A stretch of 64,000 bases of DNA from Zopfochytrium polystomum (taxonomy: Eukaryota; Chytridiomycota; Chytridiomycetes; Chytridiales; Chytridiaceae): the NCBI GenBank assembly GCA_025765615.1, contig JAIVFJ010000040.1, positions 248,001 to 312,000 on the forward strand. Direction: 5' to 3'. Position numbers and translations under genes: made by a program. The notes beneath the pieces were generated by a model. That model saw only the letters and a program-made list of their open reading frames with translations. It searched no databases and had not been told where the DNA came from. Each line of letters opens with the position of its first letter. The stretch's first letter is position 1. This document shows positions 10,752 to 22,200 of this stretch, piece after piece.

Positions 10752-12137
10752 ATGGCCGACTTTGTGCAGAACCTGTTCCCTGACGTGGCCAACGCCATGA
10801 AGGCGCACCTGCCGGCGGTGTGGGACCACGCCTTCCCCCAGTTCACCCGCGACCACTGCCCGCCCGTCTCCTTCTCGCTGGATCTGGCCGCCCTGCACCC
10901 GCTGCTGCCAAACTCGACCGCCGCCGCCGTTGTCGGCTTCGCCGCCCGCGACCAGCTGCTCTACGGAACGGCCTCGGCGGCCTCCGTCGACGACGCCGCC
11001 GCCGCCGAATCCACCGTCCTCGCCATGCGCGGCCTGACCCTCTTCCTCATCGAGCTGGTCGGCATCGCCATCGGCCTTGCCGGGTACTTGCTCCTTCCGC
11101 GGGACGCGTGGGCCTGGCGCCGCGGCTTCCTCTTCTTCGCCTTTATGAACATGGCCGCTATCCCCACCCACAACATCCTCGGCACGCTCTCCCCAACCAT
11201 GCTCGTGTTCTGGTCCCTCGACGTGGGGTCCACGGGAAGGTACGTTGTGGTTGTTGTGGTTGTTGTTGCTGTTGTTGGTTGGTTGGTTGGTTGGTGGGCA
11301 GACCGAGAGACAGACCCATGGGGGGTGGTTTGCTGTGTCGTTTGTCTGTCCTTCCGTTTGGCATAAAGGCCAATCTGACGTCATCGGGCGCGCCCGCAAG
11401 GCACCCGCAGGAAATTTTTCTCCATTTTATTGCCACTTTCGTTCCAATTCCGATCCGACGAAACCTTACTAACTTGTTGCGTCGTCACTCACACACACAC
11501 TCTCTCTCTCTCACTCTCGCTGTCGACTGCCTCCTCCTCCCGAACACCCTTCGCACGATAACGCATCGGCCCCATCCACCCCTTCTTATCCTTGCCTTGT
11601 TGCACACCAACCTGCGCTTCTCGCCGCCCGTGCCTCTGCAGCTCCTGCTTGTGTCTCATCCTCGCGTCCTTCATCCAGCCATTCCCTACAGCAGCCTCCC
11701 GCACTCCCACCACCTACAAATGGCTCACACTCGTCGGCCCAGCCCTGCTCTACGCGTATTCCTACGTCGGCATCGCCCTCCCTGGGTTCAGGATCCCCTT
11801 CACGTCCGAGCTCGTCTACATCACCATGATGGTCATCGCCGCTGTCGTTGTCGTCGCCAACATCCTCGCAGGAGCTCTCCGCATGCCCAAAATGCCCTTC
11901 ACATCCGTTGCGGGCTCTGCATCTGTCGTCCTTGCCATAAGCAGCATCATTGTCATGCTCGCAGGCTTCCTGCTCGACTACCCGATCTGCAAGGCTGTTG
12001 TCGAAGCCGGCTCAACGACTGAGATTGGACTGGTCGCGTTCGTCTTTGTCGGCTCGGACATTGCGTTCCTGTCGCTCTTCTTGTACGTTGCTGCCGGCGT
12101 TCGCAGCATCGCCAGCAAGAGCAAGAAGACGCAGTGA
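10752..12137 (+). CDS. Multipass membrane protein, function unknown
   Basis: Two exons: 10752-11239 (MADFVQNLFPDVANAMKAHL..) and 11642-12137. The intron (donor AAG/GTACGT, acceptor TGCAG) restores phase exactly to give STGSSCLCLILASF. About six hydrophobic segments are visible: LTLFLIELVGIAIGLAGYLL, GFLFFAFMNMAAI, SSCLCLILASF, WLTLVGPALLYAYSYVGIAL, LVYITMMVIAAVVVVANILA, SVVLAISSIIVMLAGFLL and EIGLVAFVFVGSDIAFLSLF. The C-terminus is short and lysine-rich (SKSKKTQ), resembling a cytosolic ER-retention-like tail. No family motif was recognised. The 402-bp intron is unusually long for this window and carries CA and CT microsatellites. Confidence 0.6.
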
Positions 12138-12793
12138 GGTAAATCAGTTGGAAACCGGTGCTTTTCGCCCTTTCACGCCCCCACCATCCTTCCCCGACTG
12201 AACTGTGCTGCCGGTCTTTGCAGTGTGATCTCATATTCAGTTTTGTCTTTCGGACTCTCTTAATTCTCGGTTCCTTTTTTTTTTTAGCTTTGCAACCTCG
12301 CTTGACATCACATCTCGCCTCTTCGTTTACTTTGTCGCGTCTTTCGAGTGACCAAAGTGTCCGCCTCCTGCTCTTCGCCTTTTTATTTTTTGAACCCTTT
12401 TCTTTTTTTTTTTTTCAGGGCGGCAACCACCCTTTTCCTTTTGTGTCCTTCACCCCTTATTTGATGAAGTAGTGCAACGACTACTTGAGCCTCCCTACCC
12501 TTTCAATTTTTCCTTCAGTTCTGCCCTCTCCGGTTCCTTTTCTCCTCTTTGGTCTCCTTTTCTTTCGTTGTTTTTCCTTTCCGTATGTTGCAACTATTTA
12601 CACCACTATCCAGGCGGAGAGACTAAAAAAAAAACTCGTAAATCTTTGAGTGATTCCGCTCGTGTTGAAGCTAACTTTATTTCGAATGAAACTTTGCGAC
12701 CACACCCAACGATTTTTTGCAACAACAAAGCAACCAATAAACCCCCCTCCTCCAAAAACAATTTTCTCTTCGTTGGCCCCAAGATCCCACCGC
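12138..12793. other. Convergent intergenic region, T-rich
   Basis: 656 bp between two converging stop codons, with several short T runs (for example 12278-12287 and 12403-12415). No gene seen. Confidence 0.45.
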
Positions 12794-14041
12794 TCAAGGC
12801 GACGCCCACTCGTAGTCCCAGAACGGCTTCAGGATATCCAGCACGCGTCTCAGCAGCTCCAGCCGGCTCTCGCGGTCAGGGTCGTCGTCGCCGACGTCCC
12901 CGGCGACGCGGTGCCAGTTGGCCACAGCGCGCTCGACCTCCTCGGGCGTCGACGCGCCAATCACAAAGCTCGAGACGCCCGGCACGCGGATGGCGCGGGC
13001 GTCTGCGGCAGGGACAGCAGCGCCGTCGGCGGCGAGCAGCGCGGGCCGCACGCACTCGTCAAAGCCAAACCCGAACCCAAACAGCGTCGCGACCTCTGCA
13101 ATGTCGACGCCGCGGTCGTCGCACAGCGCGCGGGCCTGCGCGACGGCGTCGCGCAGCGTCGGCTTGGCCGGGTGCCAGGCGGGCGGGCCGAAGGACGTCA
13201 GCATGCGCATGCTGAGCGGGCTCGCGCACAGCACTGTGCCGACGCCGCCGCGCGAGCGCAGCCGCGGGATCGCCGGGACGAGGTCGACGCTGTGCAGCGT
13301 GTAGTGGCAGTACGAGAGGACGATGTCGAGCGGCGACGTCGGGTGCGCAGCGTACCACGCTGCGGCGAGACGCTCGAGGACTGGGAGCGGGTAGCCGGAG
13401 ATGCCGACCATTTTGATGATGCCTTGGGACTGTGTTTGGGATTGTGTGCCGTGAGGATTACATGCAATAAGACGACAGAAACACAAGACAGCTTTCCTCG
13501 TCCCCACCTTCAGGTCGAATAACACCGGCAGGGCTTCTTCGAGGACCATGCGGTCCTCGACAAACTCGACGTCGTGGCAGAAGACGACATCCAGGTAGTC
13601 GGTCTTCAGCCGTCGAAGACTTTCTTGAACGGACGCGCGGACCCGCGCAGCCGAGTAGTCAAACTCTGCCTTTGTCGGCCCGTACCGACCGCACTTTGTC
13701 GAGATGAAATAGGAGGAGCGCGGAAACTCGTCGGCGAGGACGGCCAGTGCGCCGCCGATGATCGACTCGCTGCGGCCGTAGTACGGTGAGGTGTCGACTA
13801 GGTTGACGCCGAGCTGGAAGGCGCGGCGGAGCGTGGCGACGGCGACGGTGCCGGCCGGGTCGTTCTTCTCGTCGTAGTTGTCGTACTGCGGGTTAAAGGC
13901 GCCGCCGCCCAGCGCGACAGGCGAGAAGCGCAGAGGGCCGCCGCCGGCCTGGCCCGTGGAAGCGGCGACGGCGGCGATGGGCCGCACGAGCGGGGAAGGG
14001 ATGGTCCTCGAGGCCGAGGTCGTCGAAGTCTCGGTGGCCAT
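12794..14041 (-). CDS. ARA2: Aldo/keto reductase, D-arabinose/L-galactose/L-fucose 1-dehydrogenase type (ARA2-like)
   Basis: NAD(P)-dependent oxidation of an aldose to its lactone, cytosolic. The start is ATG 14041 (MATETSTTSASR). Family features in order: SPVALGGGAFNPQY, GVNLVDTSPYYGRSES (catalytic Asp and Tyr of the AKR tetrad), YFISTKCGRYG (catalytic Lys), RRLKTDYLDVVFCHDVEFVE (catalytic His), GIIKMVGISGYPL, LSYCHYTLH, and the C-terminal VIGASTPEEV. A 78-bp intron (13430-13507) sits between LFDLK and SQGIIK; it has no in-frame stop and is a multiple of three, so retention would add 26 residues. Motif spacing matches yeast Ara2 and plant L-galactose dehydrogenase; substrate cannot be decided from sequence. 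It is divergent from a lactonase-like amidohydrolase, which fits a dehydrogenase-lactonase pair. Confidence 0.85.
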   Translation of the reverse strand: MATETSTTSASRTIPSPLVRPIAAVAASTGQAGGGPLRFSPVALGGGAFNPQYDNYDEKNDPAGTVAVATLRRAFQLGVNLVDTSPYYGRSESIIGGALAVLADEFPRSSYFISTKCGRYGPTKAEFDYSAARVRASVQESLRRLKTDYLDVVFCHDVEFVEDRMVLEEALPVLFDLKVGTRKAVLCFCRLIACNPHGTQSQTQSQGIIKMVGISGYPLPVLERLAAAWYAAHPTSPLDIVLSYCHYTLHSVDLVPAIPRLRSRGGVGTVLCASPLSMRMLTSFGPPAWHPAKPTLRDAVAQARALCDDRGVDIAEVATLFGFGFGFDECVRPALLAADGAAVPAADARAIRVPGVSSFVIGASTPEEVERAVANWHRVAGDVGDDDPDRESRLELLRRVLDILKPFWDYEWASP

Positions 14042-14384
14042 GTGAAGGGAGGGAGGTGGCTCGGGCCAGCAGCCTTCGAGTGGAGTGACAGAGTTGAATT
14101 GGCGAACAGGCAACTGTGGGTTCAACAATTCAATTCCAATCATTCACGTCGTTGTCGCTCGTGACCTCGGAGGGATTGGGATCGAGGCCCGATCGATCGA
14201 TTCCCTCCACTCCTCCATGACAGGCAGACAAACAGTCAGTCACACCAGAGAGACAGACAGACAGACAGACCCATAGACAGACCAGAGAGTGTCTGTTAGG
14301 ACTGTCTGTCACACACACTCTCGCCGAAATCCGAATCCGGGCAGTCGGACCGATTGATTGTCCAAAAAAAAAAAAAGAAAAGAA
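14042..14384. promoter_or_regulatory. Shared divergent promoter region of the dehydrogenase and lactonase-like genes
   Basis: Only 343 bp separate the two start codons. It contains (GACA)n-like repeats (about 14248-14271), a GATCGATCGATT palindrome-like run (about 14190-14201) and a poly(A) run directly upstream of ATG 14385. Co-regulation is inference from the arrangement. Confidence 0.5.
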
Positions 14385-15460
14385 ATGACCGACGGCGGCG
14401 GCGTCCGTCACAGCCGCAACCCCGAGCCGATCGAGCTCATCGACAGCCACGTCCACCTGACCGACCTCGCCGCCTGCCCCGTCGCGTGGACCGCCGGCAC
14501 CGCGTACGACCGCAACTACCTCGCGCCAGACCTCGACGCCGCCACAGCCGCGCTCCCTTCGCCCTTCTCCTCGTCGCTCCGCGGCTTCGTCTTTGTCGAA
14601 GTGGACGCCGTCGATGCCGCCCGCGAGGCGGAGTTTGTGCACGCCTACGCCTGCTCGACCGAGCCACGCATCCTCGGCATGGTCGTGGGCGTCCAGTCTC
14701 TGCCCGCAGGCCCGAACGACCCGCGCTTCCTCGCGGACTTGGAGAGGATCGACAGGCTCAACGCCGTCAAGCCGCTGATAAAGGGCGTCAGGTAAGGCCT
14801 CCAATGGAAAGAACACCCAACAAAAAATGAGAGACTCTGGCCCCCCGAAAGGATAAAACTAAACGAATCCAACCTGCCAAAAGGTACTTGCTGCAAGACG
14901 ACGCCCAGCCCGACGCCCTCTGCACTGACCCCGCCTTTGTCGGCGCGGTCGCCCTCCTTGGAACCCGAGGCCTGTCGTTCGACTTTTGCGTCAGCTTCCG
15001 CAGGCACCCCGCCCGCCTGCGCTGCGCCGCCGCCCTCGCTCGCGCCTGCCCGCTCACCACCTTTGTCCTCGACCACCTGGGAAAGCCCGACGTCGACGCC
15101 CACCCACATCGCTTCGCCGAGTGGGCCGCCGCCGCCGACGAGATCGCCGCGTTGCCAAACACCGTCTGCAAGATCAGCGGTCTCGTCACAGAGTCCGACG
15201 CTGAGCTCGTCGGAGAGGACGCTGCCGCCGTCGCAGCCCGGTTCTCGCCCTTTGTCCTGCACGTCATCGCGGCCTTTGGAAAAGAGAGGATCCTCTTTGG
15301 GAGCGACTGGTTCGTGAGCACCGCAAAGGCGTCGTACGCCGATTGGTTGGCGCTCCTCGACTCCATCATCTCATCATCGCATCTCAAGCAACCTTTCTCG
15401 CATGCAGACAAGGTAGCACTGTTCGGAGGGAACGCGAAGCGGGTGTACAGATTGGGGTGA
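14385..15460 (+). CDS. Amidohydrolase-2 family TIM-barrel hydrolase, sugar-lactonase-like
   Basis: Two exons, 14385-14791 and 14884-15460, joined AG/G to encode GVRYLLQDD. The metal-binding landmarks of the COG3618/amidohydrolase-2 family are present: IDSHVHL near the N-terminus (HxH), LPAGPNDPRFL, NAVKPLIKGVRYLLQ, LDHLGKP (metal/catalytic His), ICKISGL-like CKISGL, and ILFGSDWFV (Asp). Members include L-fuconolactonase and L-rhamnono-gamma-lactonase, which hydrolyse the lactone made by a sugar dehydrogenase. Length (about 330 residues) is typical. The divergently transcribed neighbour is an ARA2-type dehydrogenase, the expected preceding enzyme. The exact lactone is not determinable by eye. 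Confidence 0.82.
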
Positions 15461-15817
15461 CCGGGGGCTCCGGCGCAAGGCTGCAAAATTCCCTTTCTCG
15501 CAAAAATACATGACGCAAGCGGCTTCCCGGCTCTGCCAAACAAAGCCGAAACAATAAGGAGAGGAGAACGCAAAAAAAGGGGGACATGAAAGCGGAGGAG
15601 AAAGAAGAGGAAAAGAAGAAGGAAAGTAAGAAGGAAAGAGTGAACGAGAAGAGAAGACGTCATAGAAAACGAGAAAGAACCGGGCATCAGTGAAAGCCCG
15701 GAAAAAAGGCTAAACGAATGGCTTGCTCCCTTGTGACAAAGCCATGGATGGCAGCTGGAGAAATTCGAAGAAAAAAGCAAAGCAGTCCGGATGAACTGCG
15801 TTCAAACGGAGACGGTC
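15461..15817. other. Convergent intergenic region, purine-rich
   Basis: 357 bp, with a long A/G-rich stretch (about 15550-15680) on the + strand between converging stops. No gene seen. Confidence 0.45.
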
Positions 15818-17695
15818 CTAGAAATCCAGGAACAACTTCCGATGGGGGTCCGGCTCCGGGACACCGTATGGGAGATGATTTTCGTCGTAGTTATCAAACT
15901 TCAGCGAGGAGTTAGACGTTTTAATTAAAAGTCGGTTCTTACGTTTGATGTATCACCAGGGTGCCCAATTCGGGGCAAGTACGGAGCGGGAACCTCCAAT
16001 GCCCGCAGCGCATCCCAGTCAATCCCCTGGAACCATCTGTGCCGTTTGATGTCCTCTGGTCCAGCCTTCAGGTTACCGTACCGCTTGCTGAGGTCCGGTG
16101 TCAGCAGGCGTTTGACGAGATCCTTCGCATTCGGGTCAAAGTGGGCTGGGAATCGCAGACGACAGATTAGAATTTTTTCGTACAGCTTAAACGGGTCGTC
16201 ATCGAAGAAAGGAGGATGCCCCGCAAGCATTTCGTAAATAAGAATTCCAAGTGACCACCAGTCCACAGCCTTGCCGTAGCCTTTCGATTGAATAATTTCC
16301 GGTGCTAGGTAGTCCGGGGTGCCGCAGAGCGTCCAAGTTTGGTCGGGCACAACTTTGGCGAAGCCAAAATCAGTGATTTTGATATGACCTTCGGCATCGA
16401 GTAGGAGATTCTGCAAAATTGTGAGGAAAGGATGGAGGGCACCGTACACAAACCTCTGGCTTCAAATCTCGGTAAATGATGTCGCGACTATGAAGATACT
16501 CGAATGCCAGGACCACCTCGGCGGCGTAAAACCTTGCTACATGGTTGGGAAATCTCTGTGGGTCCAAACGATAGAGGATAACGACCAACGTTTCCTTTCA
16601 GTAAGACCATACGATCAAGGGATCCGACTGCTCTTACCCCGCTTCTTCGCAAGTATGAGAACAGCTCTCCACCTTGAATATATTCGAGCACTATGTACAA
16701 GTTCCCATCGTCCTGGAAAGATCCAAGCATTCCCACCAGGAACGGAAAGTCAAGCCTGTCAAGGATGCACTTCTCGTTGACAGTGTGTTCGACCTGTTTA
16801 AGCTTTACGACCTCGGATTTCCGAAGGACCTTCATGGCGTAGAATTTCGAGGTCGCCTTCAGGCGAACAAGATGGACGCGGCCAAACGATCCGGTACCCA
16901 AAGTTTTGAATATTTCGAAATCACGCAATTCAAATTTAGTCCGGGCCTTGACCGGTGCATCGCTCCTTTCGCTGCTGTTGTAAGCGCCGTCCGCGTTGGA
17001 GGCCGCAGCATCAGCAAGAGAAATGGCGGCCAATGCCTCCGCGGCAAGCTCCTTCACCGATGTACGTTTTGGGTGAGCAGGTCGGCTCTTAGGCTGCTTT
17101 CCGGATAAGGATGGCGACGATGAGGTCGACGAGTCCGCATTCGCAGTCACACTTTTGGGAACTGAAGAGTAGGAGGAAGAGGGGGTGCTTTTGGCAGCGG
17201 CGGTAGATGAAGAGATCGACAATGAGGAGAAGCCGTCGGAAAGATCTTTCTGCTTGTTCGAGGAGGTGCGTGGGGGATGATGAGACTGACCGCAGTTGCA
17301 TGATAGTTGAAGAGGACTTCGTATCAAAATTTGTGAAGAAAGATTGGACCTGGGACCAACCTTCGACCCCGACGTCGTCACCGCAGACGACGATCCTGAA
17401 GATGACGTTGGAACCGATGGCACCTGACGGGATTGCGCTGCTGCCGCTTGGCCGTGGCCATTGTGGAGGTGGGGCGTTGACGCCGGCGACGACGACGCTT
17501 TGTTGCTGGTACTACTGCCGAAATAATGCACGCCCTGGCCACCGCTGCCGCTGGTGGTTGTGGTGTTGGTGGTGTTGGCCGAACTGATGCTGTGGTGGTG
17601 GTCGCTTTCAGCGGCGGCGGCGGCGGCGGCCCTTCCCGCAGCTATGGTGGCCGCGGGGGAGAGGGACGGGGACAGGGAGGCGAAGAACGACGACA
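15818..17695 (-). CDS. pkaC: cAMP-dependent protein kinase catalytic subunit
   Basis: AGC-family Ser/Thr kinase. A roughly 240-residue Ser/Ala/Thr-rich N-terminal extension (start [10 protein letters not shown] at 17695) precedes the kinase domain. Kinase landmarks: glycine loop [30 protein letters not shown], hinge [18 protein letters not shown], then after an intron [18 protein letters not shown] and IYRDLKPE, then after another intron [19 protein letters not shown], the activation loop [16 protein letters not shown] (phosphorylatable Thr before LCGTP), and [20 protein letters not shown]. The last exon carries [17 protein letters not shown] and the C-terminal hydrophobic LFLDF, ending at stop 15818-15820. 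All catalytic residues (K, E, HRD-type YRD, DFG) are present, so it should be active and controlled by a regulatory subunit. Confidence 0.93.
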
Positions 17696-19274
17696 TCTGG
17701 GGGCGGGCAGCGGCGGCTCCCTCTCTCTCTCTCTTAAAAAGGCGTTCTTCTTCTTTTTCTTGCTCTTCTTTTTTTTTTAAAAAAAAATGGACGTTTTTGC
17801 AATTTGAGTTTTCAAATTTTCCACGGTTTTTTGTCTTGCAGCACGCAAATTTTTTTTCCCTTACTGCCCTGCCCGGAAGGAAATTTGTGGACGGAACTGT
17901 CCGCTTTCTATACAGAGATTTGGTTTTGGAGCGCTTTCCCCGATCGAGTTTGCCTTGAGACTGCCTCGGTATTTTGTGCAGCTTTGTTGACAACAAATTG
18001 TTGTAACCACCAAATACTGACTGCTCGCATTTGTTGGTGATAAATGCATTAAAAAGCGTCTGTTGGGCTGGCACGATTGCAGACCGTGCTTCCATATTAA
18101 CAGGAAGAAAACGAAACTGAACAGAAGCAATTTTAGACCTCCGCATATTCAGAGAAACTTCAGTATGAGCATTTGCAAGTGCAAAGTCCGTCATTTTGAT
18201 TGGATAGTAATTTGGAAAGAGTTTGTGATCCGATTCTTTAATTGTCGAGATTTCAGTTAAGCAAATCGTTTGATCAACCCCTTTGCATGGGTTGATGTGG
18301 ATGTAATCGCTGATGCCTTTATTACCGTACTACAAGCGATCCAGAAACACACCAAACAGGTAAGATATTCATGCCTACCGCACTGCAAGACTTTGGTAGT
18401 GAAATTGGAACGCTCTTCAACGATCATCGCAACACTTGCAAAAATCGGAAGGACCATCAGAAACTTGCCATTCAAATCTGGAATGTGGGAGTTATTCATT
18501 AACTGCGTGCTATTATTGGACAATCTCCTCTGTTGGCTGGTCTGAACGGACACCAGACTCTGGTGCCCACTGCCTTAGGCGAAAAGATCAACTTCCAATC
18601 AGAAGTTAAGAAGCTTGTTGACTTTTACATCGAAGCGAGCTGCAAAGTAGGCACGACGTCAGTTGCCCTGGCACTTCTTTCGGTCCGTGGTGGCAAGGAA
18701 TTGCATCTTATCTATTATATCCCACCATCAAGCGTGAAAAATTGACCAATTCCGTAAAGAATTGTCTGTCCACCGAGCATGCAATGCTTGGAATTGACAT
18801 GGTTTGGCTGGAATTGCTGCGCAATCTGTGCCAAAACAAGTTAATGGGAGCTGCTGGCGAGAGTGGATATGATTGCGAAGTTGAATTATTGTAATCACAC
18901 TTTGGATTCTTTTTCCCAGAAATGCTACCGGGCTAGAAGAAAACGTTGCGCCTTGCTCATCCAAAAATGCGTTGTTGTTAGCTTGCCTTCTGGTGTAGCT
19001 GGGCGAACACCAGTTGCCACGCAAGACCTGGGCAGTGAGCAAGCTGGCGTGGTTGGGCCAGTTTTCTTCCGTTGCCGACAATATAGGAAGAAGAAATACG
19101 GTGGAAACGGGTGCTTTTTTTTTTTTTGTTCTTGTTTGCGACCGAAAGGCTGCGCGATCTCTCTGTCTCTCTCTCTCACTCTCTCTCTCCTCTCCTTTGT
19201 TCTCTCCCTCCTCTCATCCCAAAAAAAGAAAAAAGTCAGCTCAAACCTAAGCGTTTTTGGCGGGTGACCCATCC
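17696..19274. other. Divergent intergenic region of about 1.6 kb, content unexplained
   Basis: Lies between PKA (-) and the myosin (+). About 18245-18900 is less GC-rich than neighbouring genes and has short open stretches on both strands (for example 18270-18545 and 18533-18745 on +), none matching a family I recognise. T/A runs occur at 17765-17787 and 19117-19128, and CT repeats at about 19160-19190. It could hold a decayed gene or a small lineage-specific gene. Confidence 0.35.
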
Positions 19275-22200
19275 ATGGACAATCGCCCATCGTCATTGTC
19301 TCCACCGCCGCCGTCGTCGTCTTCACCCCTTACTTCTTCGTCCTCCTCCTCTTCCTCCTCCTCTTCGGAGACTATATCGCTTCGGCTGGCTCCTCCTTTA
19401 CAGGGGTTGGCAGCCACCGCGACTGCCTTTCCCGACTCCACCGCCGCCGCCACAGCCATCCCCGCAATGTCCGCCACGTCCGCGACAACCGGACCGATCG
19501 CAGAATCAAACCCGTCCGTGTCGGCAAGATCCTCTGATCGACCACTATCAACTTCGTCTCTCTCCTCATCTGCGTCATCGGCCTCCTTTTTCTCCACCGC
19601 AACCACCGCGATCGTATCCGCTGGATCTGCGTCTACCTCTGCACAACTGCCGTCGACATCCCTTGGCAAATCTGCCTCCATCGCACGCTACAGTATCGGT
19701 AGCGAAGCCAGCTCGAGCAGCAGCAACTCAAGCGCAGACAGCAGCAGACACAGCACAACGACATACAACGTTGCGGCTGGCCCTGGCGCTGACAATTCCA
19801 CCGAGAGTCCCCTCGACTTTTTCCACAAGGTTCGGCTTTTCGTATCCTTTTGGTGCCGCTCATGATAGTGCTGAGCAGGGGACGCAAGCTTGGTTTCCTG
19901 ACGGGCGGGAGGGATGGGTGCTGGGCATTCTGCAGGAGAAGACGCTGTCGGCGTCCTCCGTTCGCCTTCTTTTCACACTCGAGGATCAGGATCAGGTAAA
20001 GTATAGTTATCGCAATGGGTGATGCAAATTGATTGTTTGCAGGATCTGGTGTACGAGGAGAACTTGGGACAACTTCTCAGCACCAATTTTGCTAGTCTTC
20101 CGCCATTGAAAAATCCTCCAATGCTGGAGGGCATAGACGATCTTTCCAACCTTTCTTACCTGCACGAGTACGTTGTCCCAAACAAATCTAAGGGTCTGAG
20201 ACACTCACCTTACATCAACGACGCTAGACCAGCAGTACTCCATAATGTCAGACTGCGCTACTTGCACGAGCGAATTTATACCTATTCCGGCATTGTGCTG
20301 ATTGCTATGAACCCTTTCCAACGCCTTCCGTTATATACCCCCGATATCATGAGGTAATTTGAAGATCCATCAGCTTGAAATGCTCACCGTTTTGTTTTAG
20401 AGAGTACTCCGGAAAAAAACGTGGGGAGCTTGAGCCACACCTTGTAATTCTCGTTTTCCTTCACTTGTGAACATGCTAATATTGCCCAGTTTGCTGTTGC
20501 TGAAGACGCGTATAGAAGCATGATTCGGGACAAACACGATCAATCTATCATTGTGTCTGGAGAGAGCGGTGCCGGGAAGACGCAAAGCGCAAAATACATC
20601 ATGCGATACTTCGCGCTTGTTGACAACTTGGAGACAAAACATGGCGTCGCTACCATACTATCCAGCGATTCATCGGGTGTCGAAGAGGCTGTTCTCTCCA
20701 CTAATCCAATTATGGAAGCCTTTGGGAACTCGAAAACCACTAGAAACGACAACAGCTCACGGTTCGGAAAATATATTCAGATCCTCTTCACGAATGACGC
20801 GACCCGCTGTCGCATTGTTGGCGCCCGCCTTCGGACGTACTTGCTGGAGAGATCCCGTCTTGTGTTCCAGCCTAAATCAGGTAAGTGTTTGGTTCAGGTT
20901 GGTAATGTGACTTACGAGAAGCCCCAGAGCGAAACTATCATATATTCTACCAACTTTGCGCTGGCGTTCCTGCTGCGGAACGAAAAGAGCTTGGCCTGGG
21001 AAGGTGGAGTGAATATCACTACTTGAACCAAGGCGGAGTTGGGACCATTCCAGGATTCGATGATATGGCAGAACTTGGCATAACTCAGCAAGCTTTATCA
21101 ACAATAGGCATCTCGGTTGCCATCCAATGGTCGGTCTCGTTCCCGTTTTGCTCTTTACTCACAAGGCAGTCAAAAAACATAATCAGGGATATTTTCAAAA
21201 TCTGTGCTGCGTTGCTTCACTTCGGAAATATTCGAATAACCGAAGATAAGGGAAAAGCGCAAATCGCGGACGACGACTACGCCTTGCGGCAAGCAGCAAA
21301 GTTGCTTGAACTGAAGACTGCGGACGTCAAGAAGTGGATGTTGGCCCGTCAGCTGACCACAAGATCCGAGAAAATCATTTCAGCACTGTCCAAATATGAA
21401 GGTAGGTTCAAACAGTGAAGTGTGTTCAAATTCTCATGGATCCAATCGCACAGCTACCGTTTGTCGTGATTCTATAGCAAAATTTATCTACAGCACGTTA
21501 TTCGATTGGCTGGTCGAGATTGTAAATAGGAACCTTTCGCAGACGGAGAACACGCAGTCTACTTCGTTCATTGGCGTGTTAGATATTTACGGGTTCGAAC
21601 ACTTCCAGACAAATTCATTTGAGCAATTCTGTATTGTAAGTCGAACTTTGAACAAAAGCTGTCTCGTTTATTTGTCCACTCCACAGAACTACGCGAATGA
21701 GAAACTTCAGCAGGAGTTCAACCAGCATGTTTTTAAGCTTGAGCAAGAAGAGTACATCAACGAGAAGATTCAATGGTCATTTATCGATTACTATGATAAT
21801 CAGCCATGCATAGACATGATCGAGAGCAAGCTTGGTATTCTGGATCTCTTGGACGAAGAGTCTCGCCTCCCGGCCGGATCCGACAACTCCTTAGTCATCA
21901 AACTTCACCAGCGATTCGGAGTCCCGGCATGCCGATTTTACGAAAAGCCTCGGTTTAGCCGAACAACTTTTATTGTGAAGCATTATGCGACAAACGTAGA
22001 GTACGAGATTGGTGGTTTCATAGACAAGAACAAGGACACTATCACTGAGGAGCAGTTTGAAGTTCTCAACAGAACGTCGTTCCCGACTCTCCAGGAGCTT
22101 ATTCGGCCCCATGGGTTGTCCAAAGTGAGTACTGCCCTGTGATTCGAATCTCCTCTCATCCTTTTGCACGTAGGAGTCGTCGGGACCAACCAAAGCAGCG

